Shown here: piece after piece, positions 53,665 through 57,323 of the stretch | Layout: each line of letters opens with the position of its first letter | How positions within the stretch are numbered: the stretch's first letter is position 1 | Origin: Oscillospiraceae bacterium | GTDB taxonomy: Bacteria; Bacillota; Clostridia; Oscillospirales; Oscillospiraceae | DNA length: 57,323 nucleotides | NCBI GenBank assembly: GCA_902785905.1 | Contig: CADAAM010000007.1 | Span: forward strand, 1 to 57,323 | Reading direction: 5' to 3' | Program-made: the position numbers and the translations under genes | The notes under the pieces: model-generated | What the model was told of the DNA's origin: nothing | What the model saw: only the letters and a program-made list of their open reading frames with translations | Databases searched by the model: none

Positions 53665-54681
53665 ATGAACGTACTTGTTACCGGCGGCGCGGGCTATATC
53701 GGCAGCCATACCTGCGTGGAGCTTCTCAATCGCGGCTACGGCGTCGTCGTCATCGACAACCTGGTCAATTCCAACCCCAAGGCCATCGAGCGCGTGGAGC
53801 AGATCACAGGGAAAAAGGTGGCCTTCTACGAAAACGACGTGCGCGACCGCGCGGCGCTCGACCGCATTTTTGAAAAGCACGACATAGGCTGCGCCATCCA
53901 CTTCGCGGGACTCAAGGCCGTGGGCGAGTCGGTGGCCATGCCGCTGGAATACTACGACAATAACCTGTATTCCACCATCCGCCTCTGCGAGGCCATGCGC
54001 GACCACGGCGTACACGACATCGTGTTCTCCTCCTCAGCGACGGTCTACTCCGGCGACAACGAGGTGCCTCTCAAGGAGACCAGCAGAACCGGCAACTGCA
54101 CCAACCCCTACGGCTGGACCAAGTACATGTCCGAGCAGATCCTGCGCGACACGGCCAAGGCGGTGGACGATTTCTCCGTCTCCCTCCTGCGCTATTTCAA
54201 CCCCATCGGCGCACACTCCAGCGGCCTCATCGGCGAGGACCCGCGCGGCATCCCGAATAACCTCATGCCCTTTATCGCCCAGGTCGCCGTGGGCCGCCGC
54301 GATCATCTGAATGTCTTCGGCAGCGATTACGATACCCCGGACGGCACCGGCGTGCGCGATTACATCCACGTCGTCGACCTCGCGCGCGGCCACGTCTGCG
54401 CCATCGAGTACATGATGAAGCACCGCGGCGAGAATGTCTTCAATCTCGGTACCGGCACGGGCTACAGCGTGCTGGATATGGTCAAGGCTTTCGAGCGCGT
54501 CACCGGCGTGAAGATCCCCTATGAGATCGTGGACCGCCGCCCCGGCGACCTCGCCACCGTGTACTCGAGTCCCGACAAGAGCGCCCGGCTTTTGGGCTGG
54601 AAAGCGGAGTACACCCTCGACGACATGTGCCGCGACACCTGGGCCTGGCAGTCGAAGAACCCGATGGGCTACGAATCCTGA
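53665..54681 (+). CDS. galE: UDP-glucose 4-epimerase
   Basis: A 338-residue short-chain dehydrogenase-fold enzyme interconverting UDP-glucose and UDP-galactose. The NAD loop is VTGGAGYIGSHTCVELL, the catalytic Ser is in FSSSATVYS and the YxxxK pair in NPYGWTKYMSE. HFAGLKAVGESV and GTGVRDYIHVVDLARGH are further signatures. AAAGGAGA precedes the ATG. With GalK it supports galactose use or supply of UDP-Gal for surface glycans. Confidence 0.97.
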   Translation: MNVLVTGGAGYIGSHTCVELLNRGYGVVVIDNLVNSNPKAIERVEQITGKKVAFYENDVRDRAALDRIFEKHDIGCAIHFAGLKAVGESVAMPLEYYDNNLYSTIRLCEAMRDHGVHDIVFSSSATVYSGDNEVPLKETSRTGNCTNPYGWTKYMSEQILRDTAKAVDDFSVSLLRYFNPIGAHSSGLIGEDPRGIPNNLMPFIAQVAVGRRDHLNVFGSDYDTPDGTGVRDYIHVVDLARGHVCAIEYMMKHRGENVFNLGTGTGYSVLDMVKAFERVTGVKIPYEIVDRRPGDLATVYSSPDKSARLLGWKAEYTLDDMCRDTWAWQSKNPMGYES

Positions 54682-54825
54682 TTTTATCGTTTGAAGTTCG
54701 GAGAGTGAAGTTTCGGTATCCTTCACTCTCCGCTTTTTGCGGGAGCTGCGGGTCGGGCTTTCCGGCCTGGGAAAGAGACGCAGCCGGGGATTGGAAAAGT
54801 TTGCCGATGCGGCGCGAAAAAAGGC

Positions 54826-54854
54826 TTGTGTTTTCAGGCTGATTCTGCTACTAT
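54826..54854 (+). promoter_or_regulatory. Promoter of the fluoride-switch operon
   Basis: TTGTGT (54826-54831), a 17-bp spacer and TACTAT (54849-54854) with an extended TGC. Transcription would begin near 54861, just before the riboswitch. Confidence 0.65.
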
Positions 54855-54866
54855 AGGGGACGCAAG

Positions 54867-54926
54867 GGAATGAAGTGCTCCCTGGGAAAACCGAACCGCT
54901 GTAAAAACAGCTGATGACTTCTGCCT
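54867..54926 (+). ncRNA. Fluoride riboswitch (crcB motif)
   Basis: The RNA matches the crcB fold. P1 is GGGA/TCCC around the loop ATGAAGTGC. P2 is GCTGT/ACAGC closed by AAAA, preceded by the conserved AACCGC, and followed by the hallmark GCTGATGACTTCTGC. The loop GAAGT pairs with ACTTC to form the pseudoknot. The joining region between P1 and P2 is about ten bases longer than usual (TGGGAAAACCG). By family knowledge, fluoride binding stabilises the pseudoknot and turns expression on. Confidence 0.85.
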
Positions 54927-54950
54927 TGAAGCAGGGGCATCGGCTTTTTT
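54909..54950 (+). terminator. Riboswitch-controlled intrinsic terminator
   Basis: AGCTGATG (54909-54916) pairs with CATCGGCT (54938-54945), continued by CTTCTGC/GCAGGGG, and is followed by TTTTTT. Its 5' arm contains the ACTTC strand of the pseudoknot, so ligand-bound riboswitch and terminator cannot form together. Confidence 0.87.
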
Positions 54951-54975
54951 GATACTTACACAGGAGGAATGGCCT

Positions 54976-55668
54976 ATGAATTACACCGCGGAAGTTACGC
55001 ACATGTGTCCTGTCGCCAAGGGCGCATACCACGGTCCTGCCCCGATCCCCGAGGAGGGAAAATGGGTGCAGGCCAAAGAGATCGGAGATATCTCCGGCTT
55101 TACCCACGGCGTGGGCTGGTGCGCTCCCCAGCAGGGCGCCTGCAAGCTGACGCTCAACGTCAAGGACGGCATCATCGAGGAGGCCCTCGTCGAGACGCTC
55201 GGCTGCTCCGGCATGACCCACTCCGCCGCCATGGCTTCGGAGATCCTGATCGGCAAGACCCTGCTTGAGGCGCTGAACACCGACCTCGTGTGCGACGCGA
55301 TCAACACCGCCATGCGCGAGCTGTTTCTGCAGATCGTCTACGGCCGTACCCAGAGTGCCTTCTCCGAGGGCGGCCTGCTGGTCGGCGCTTCGCTGGAGGA
55401 TCTCGGCAAGGGGCTGCGCTCCCAGATCGGCACGATGTTCGCCACCAAGGAGAAGGGCCCGCGTTATCTGGAGATGACCGAGGGCTACTGCTCCAAGATG
55501 GCACTCAACGCCGACGGCGAAATCATCGGCTACGAGTTCATCAGCCTCGGCAAGATGATGGACTTCATCAAGGGCGGCATGGACGCGAACGAAGCGCTCA
55601 AGAAGGCCACCGGCCACTACGGCCAGTGGGACGCGGCCGTCAAGTACATTGACCCGCGCAAGGAATAA
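54976..55668 (+). CDS. Iron-sulfur cluster assembly scaffold-like protein (partner of GGGtGRT)
   Basis: A 230-residue cytoplasmic protein. The ATG at 54976 follows AGGAGG. The central part resembles the NifU/IscU scaffold: GWCAPQQGACKLTL (Cys49, Cys56), LVETLGCSGMTHSAAMASEILIGKTLLEAL (Cys77), where relatives hold the nascent cluster. A later YCSKMALNADGEIIGYEFISLGKMMDFI segment is specific to this subfamily. It is always-paired in Clostridia with the next gene (family knowledge). Here both sit behind a fluoride riboswitch, which suggests a role under fluoride stress (inference). Confidence 0.82.
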   Translation: MNYTAEVTHMCPVAKGAYHGPAPIPEEGKWVQAKEIGDISGFTHGVGWCAPQQGACKLTLNVKDGIIEEALVETLGCSGMTHSAAMASEILIGKTLLEALNTDLVCDAINTAMRELFLQIVYGRTQSAFSEGGLLVGASLEDLGKGLRSQIGTMFATKEKGPRYLEMTEGYCSKMALNADGEIIGYEFISLGKMMDFIKGGMDANEALKKATGHYGQWDAAVKYIDPRKE

Positions 55669-55682
55669 GGGAGGAGCAGACG

Positions 55683-56684
55683 ATGGCATTATTTGAAAAC
55701 TACGACCGCCGGATCGGCAAGATCAACGGCGTGCTGGCCGAGTACGGCATCGCTTCCGTTGAAGAAGCCCGCGAGATCTGCAAGGCCGCCGGCTTCGATC
55801 CCTACGAGATCGCCAAGGGCATCCAGCCCATCTGCTTTGAGAACGTCTGCTGGGCCTACTGCGTCGGCGCGGCCATCGCCCTCAAGTCCGGGGCGAAGAA
55901 CGCCGAGGAGGCCGCCCGCGCCATCGGCATCGGCCTGCAGAGCTTCTGCATCGACGGCTCCGTCGCCGACAACCGCAAGGTCGGCATCGGCCACGGCAAC
56001 CTCGCCGCCATGCTGCTGAGCGACGAGACCAAGTGCTTCGCCTTCCTCGCCGGACACGAGTCCTTCGCTGCCGCCGAGGGCGCCATCGGCATCGTCCGCA
56101 ACGCCAACAAGGTCCGCAAGCAGCCCCTGCGCGTCATCCTCAACGGTCTCGGCAAGGACGCCGCCCAGATCATCTCCCGCATCAACGGCTTCACCTACGT
56201 CCAGACCCAGTACGACTACTTCACCGGCGAACTGAAGATCGTCCGTGAGATCCGCTACTCCGAGGGCGAGCGCGCCAACGTCCGCTGCTACGGCGCGGAC
56301 GACGTGCGCGAGGGCGTGGCCATCATGCACGCCGAGGGCGTCGACGTCTCCATCACCGGCAACTCCACCAACCCCACCCGCTTCCAGCACCCGGTCGCGG
56401 GCACCTACAAGAAGGAGTGCGTGGAGCAGGGCAAGAAGTACTTCTCCGTGGCCTCCGGCGGCGGCACGGGCCGCACGCTGCACCCGGACAACATGGCCGC
56501 CGGCCCCGCCTCCTACGGCATGACCGACACCATGGGCCGTATGCACTCCGACGCCCAGTTTGCCGGTTCCTCCTCCGTCCCCGCGCATGTGGAGATGATG
56601 GGCTTCCTCGGCATGGGCAACAACCCCATGGTCGGCGCGACCGTCGCCGTGGCCGTGGCCGTGCAGAACAGCCTGAAAGCGTAA
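55683..56684 (+). CDS. GGGtGRT family protein
   Basis: A 333-residue protein named for its motif, seen here as SVASGGGTGRTLHPDNMAAGPASYGMTD (with the GGGTGRT core near residue 260). Other features are a cysteine-bearing segment ICFENVCWAYCVGAAIAL, GIGHGNLAAMLLSDETKCFAFLAGHESFAAAEGA and a Gly/Met/Ala-rich end (MGMGNNPMVGATVAVAVAVQ). No signal peptide. The function of the family is not established. It follows the scaffold-like gene by 14 bases with a GGAGGAG site, and a strong terminator closes the operon. Confidence 0.88.
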   Translation: MALFENYDRRIGKINGVLAEYGIASVEEAREICKAAGFDPYEIAKGIQPICFENVCWAYCVGAAIALKSGAKNAEEAARAIGIGLQSFCIDGSVADNRKVGIGHGNLAAMLLSDETKCFAFLAGHESFAAAEGAIGIVRNANKVRKQPLRVILNGLGKDAAQIISRINGFTYVQTQYDYFTGELKIVREIRYSEGERANVRCYGADDVREGVAIMHAEGVDVSITGNSTNPTRFQHPVAGTYKKECVEQGKKYFSVASGGGTGRTLHPDNMAAGPASYGMTDTMGRMHSDAQFAGSSSVPAHVEMMGFLGMGNNPMVGATVAVAVAVQNSLKA

Positions 56685-56745
56685 TTCGACGTTTCAGACT
56701 GTAGACAAACCCTTGCAAACCAGGTTGGTCTTGTAAGGGGGATCT

Positions 56746-56774
56746 GTGAAGGGGGACGGGGAGTCCCCCTTCAC
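56746..56774 (+). other. Stable hairpin downstream of GGGtGRT
   Basis: A 12-bp perfect stem, GTGAAGGGGGAC (56746-56757) with GTCCCCCTTCAC (56763-56774), without a T run. Confidence 0.75.
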
Positions 56775-56787
56775 GTACAATCCGTGC

Positions 56788-56822
56788 AAAAATGGGAACT
56801 TTTTCGGAAGTTCCCATTTTTT
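56788..56822 (+). terminator. Terminator of the fluoride-switch operon
   Basis: A 14-bp perfect stem, AAAAATGGGAACTT (56788-56801) with AAGTTCCCATTTTT (56808-56821), ends in a T run. Confidence 0.88.
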
Positions 56823-56861
56823 CGTTTGAAGCTGTCGACACTTTGTCGACAGCTTCAAACG
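56823..56861. repeat. 18-bp perfect hairpin
   Basis: CGTTTGAAGCTGTCGACA (56823-56840) with its exact inverse at 56844-56861 and a 3-base loop. It lies directly between two terminators and overlaps the second by five bases. Confidence 0.8.
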
Positions 56862-56899
56862 GGTATCAAGCCAGAAAGCTGGTTTGATACCCGTTTTTT
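56857..56899 (-). terminator. Terminator of the metF-like gene
   Basis: AAACGGGTATCAA (56857-56869) with TTGATACCCGTTT (56884-56896), plus CCAG/CTGG inside. It ends at the stop codon of the minus-strand gene. Confidence 0.75.
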
Positions 56900-57323
56900 A
56901 CGCTTCGTCCTGCCTGATCCTGTCCATGATCCTGGCGATCAGGGCCGTACGGCCGAAGGGCGTCACGAGATAATAGCCGTCCACCCAGGGGCGCATGCGG
57001 CGGGCAAAGTCGACGGAAATCTCCACCGCCAGATCCTCCGCCTCCTCGCGGGCAAGGCCCGCATAGCGCTCAATGATCTTCCCGTCCACGCTGATCCCGG
57101 CGATCTCATTGTGCATGAAAAGGGCGTTTCGCTGACTCACGATGGGCATGATGCCGCCGAGAATTTTGCCTCCGAGGGTTTCACGCGCGAGCCTGAGATG
57201 CTCCAGCGCCTCTTCGCTCAGAATCGGCTGGGTCAGAAAGCCCTCCGCGCCGTTTTCCTCCTTCTCCTTCGCGAGGTTCAGCTGGATCGGAAAACTGCGG
57301 GCGTTGACGTTGAGCGCCCCGAA
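56898..57323 (-). CDS. Methylenetetrahydrofolate reductase, C-terminal part
   Basis: The last 141 codons of a gene entering from the right edge. The frame continues past the internal ATG at 57149 to the window end, reading LNLAKEKEENGAEGFLTQP, ILSEEALEHL, KILGGIMPIVSQRNALFMHNEIAGI and VDGYYLVTPFGRTALIARIM. The QP pair and the MPIVSxRNAxFMHNE block are typical of MTHFR, often as the second half of a bifunctional homocysteine methyltransferase/MTHFR in Clostridia. The first half cannot be judged here. Confidence 0.87.
   Translation of the reverse strand, partial: FGALNVNARSFPIQLNLAKEKEENGAEGFLTQPILSEEALEHLRLARETLGGKILGGIMPIVSQRNALFMHNEIAGISVDGKIIERYAGLAREEAEDLAVEISVDFARRMRPWVDGYYLVTPFGRTALIARIMDRIRQDEA

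Larger units (their letters stand above)
54682..54975. other. Leader region of the fluoride-switch operon
   Basis: About 290 bases with no gene. The first part (54690-54740) has a small CGGAGAGTGAAG/CTTCACTCTCCG hairpin, a likely galE terminator. The rest holds the promoter, the riboswitch and its expression platform. Confidence 0.8.

Noticed and set aside
54867..54950. Cobalamin riboswitch
   Set aside because: GGGAA and CTGTAA look similar at first sight, but the long aptamer and a true B12 box are absent; the pseudoknot and AACCGC...GCTGATGACTTCTGC fit the fluoride motif.

Overview
The window looks like a chromosomal piece of a high-G+C member of the class Clostridia, most likely Oscillospiraceae (Oscillibacter/Flavonifractor-like). 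The reasons are Firmicutes gene orders (gdpP-rplI-dnaB and tilS-hpt-ftsH), strong AGGAGG-type ribosome binding sites, TTG and GTG starts, paired TRAP transporters, an enoate reductase of the fatty/bile/aryl-acid reducing type, a GGGtGRT/Fe-S scaffold pair and short palindromic intergenic repeats typical of gut Oscillospiraceae. No rRNA, tRNA, CRISPR array, phage or transposase gene was seen.

Layout. 1-4.1 kb: beta-glucoside use (GH3 fragment, a LacI-type regulator that has lost its DNA-binding head, GH94 cellobiose phosphorylase, two matching operators). 4.2-6.8 kb: a stand-alone ATP-cone protein, galactokinase and a divergent FliB-like Fe-S methylase. 7-13 kb: a minus-strand run with a Pro-rich lipoprotein, a small unknown protein, oligo-1,6-glucosidase, a secreted duplicated-domain protein and a phosphoglucomutase. 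13-17.2 kb: TlpA-like thiol oxidoreductase and TetR, then nucleoside salvage (deoD divergent from udk-tdk-MBL hydrolase). 17.5-24.5 kb: two tandem TRAP operons with near-identical promoter/leader sequence; the first also carries a glycerophosphodiester phosphodiesterase. 25-29 kb: alanine racemase followed by a 673-codon frame joining D-Ala-D-Ala ligase to YvcK. 30-38.7 kb: core housekeeping genes. 38.8-45.4 kb: a broken CoA-transferase, an odd guanylate-kinase-like protein, an S41-like secreted protein, a broken hflK with intact hflC, and a solitary MazF-type toxin. 45.5-54.7 kb: pyrimidine nucleoside phosphorylase, HAD phosphatase, a broken PMT-family glycosyltransferase, a broken enoate reductase, a nucleotidyltransferase and galE. 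54.8-56.7 kb: a fluoride riboswitch with its terminator controlling the Fe-S scaffold-like/GGGtGRT operon. The right end holds the 3' part of a methylenetetrahydrofolate reductase gene.

Function as a whole: sugar uptake products feed Glc-1-P through GH94, GalK/GalE and phosphoglucomutase; nucleosides are salvaged by DeoD, Pdp, Udk, Tdk and Hpt; cell-wall supply is represented by Alr, Ddl and YvcK. The strongest candidates for new biology are the fluoride-switch operon, the Ddl-YvcK fused frame, the twin TRAP regulatory element and a family of two-hairpin intergenic repeats with compensatory stem changes. Six otherwise well-conserved genes share one kind of lesion (a short internal deletion with frameshift). 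This may be real decay or an assembly/sequencing fault, and the Ddl-YvcK joint should be read with that in mind.
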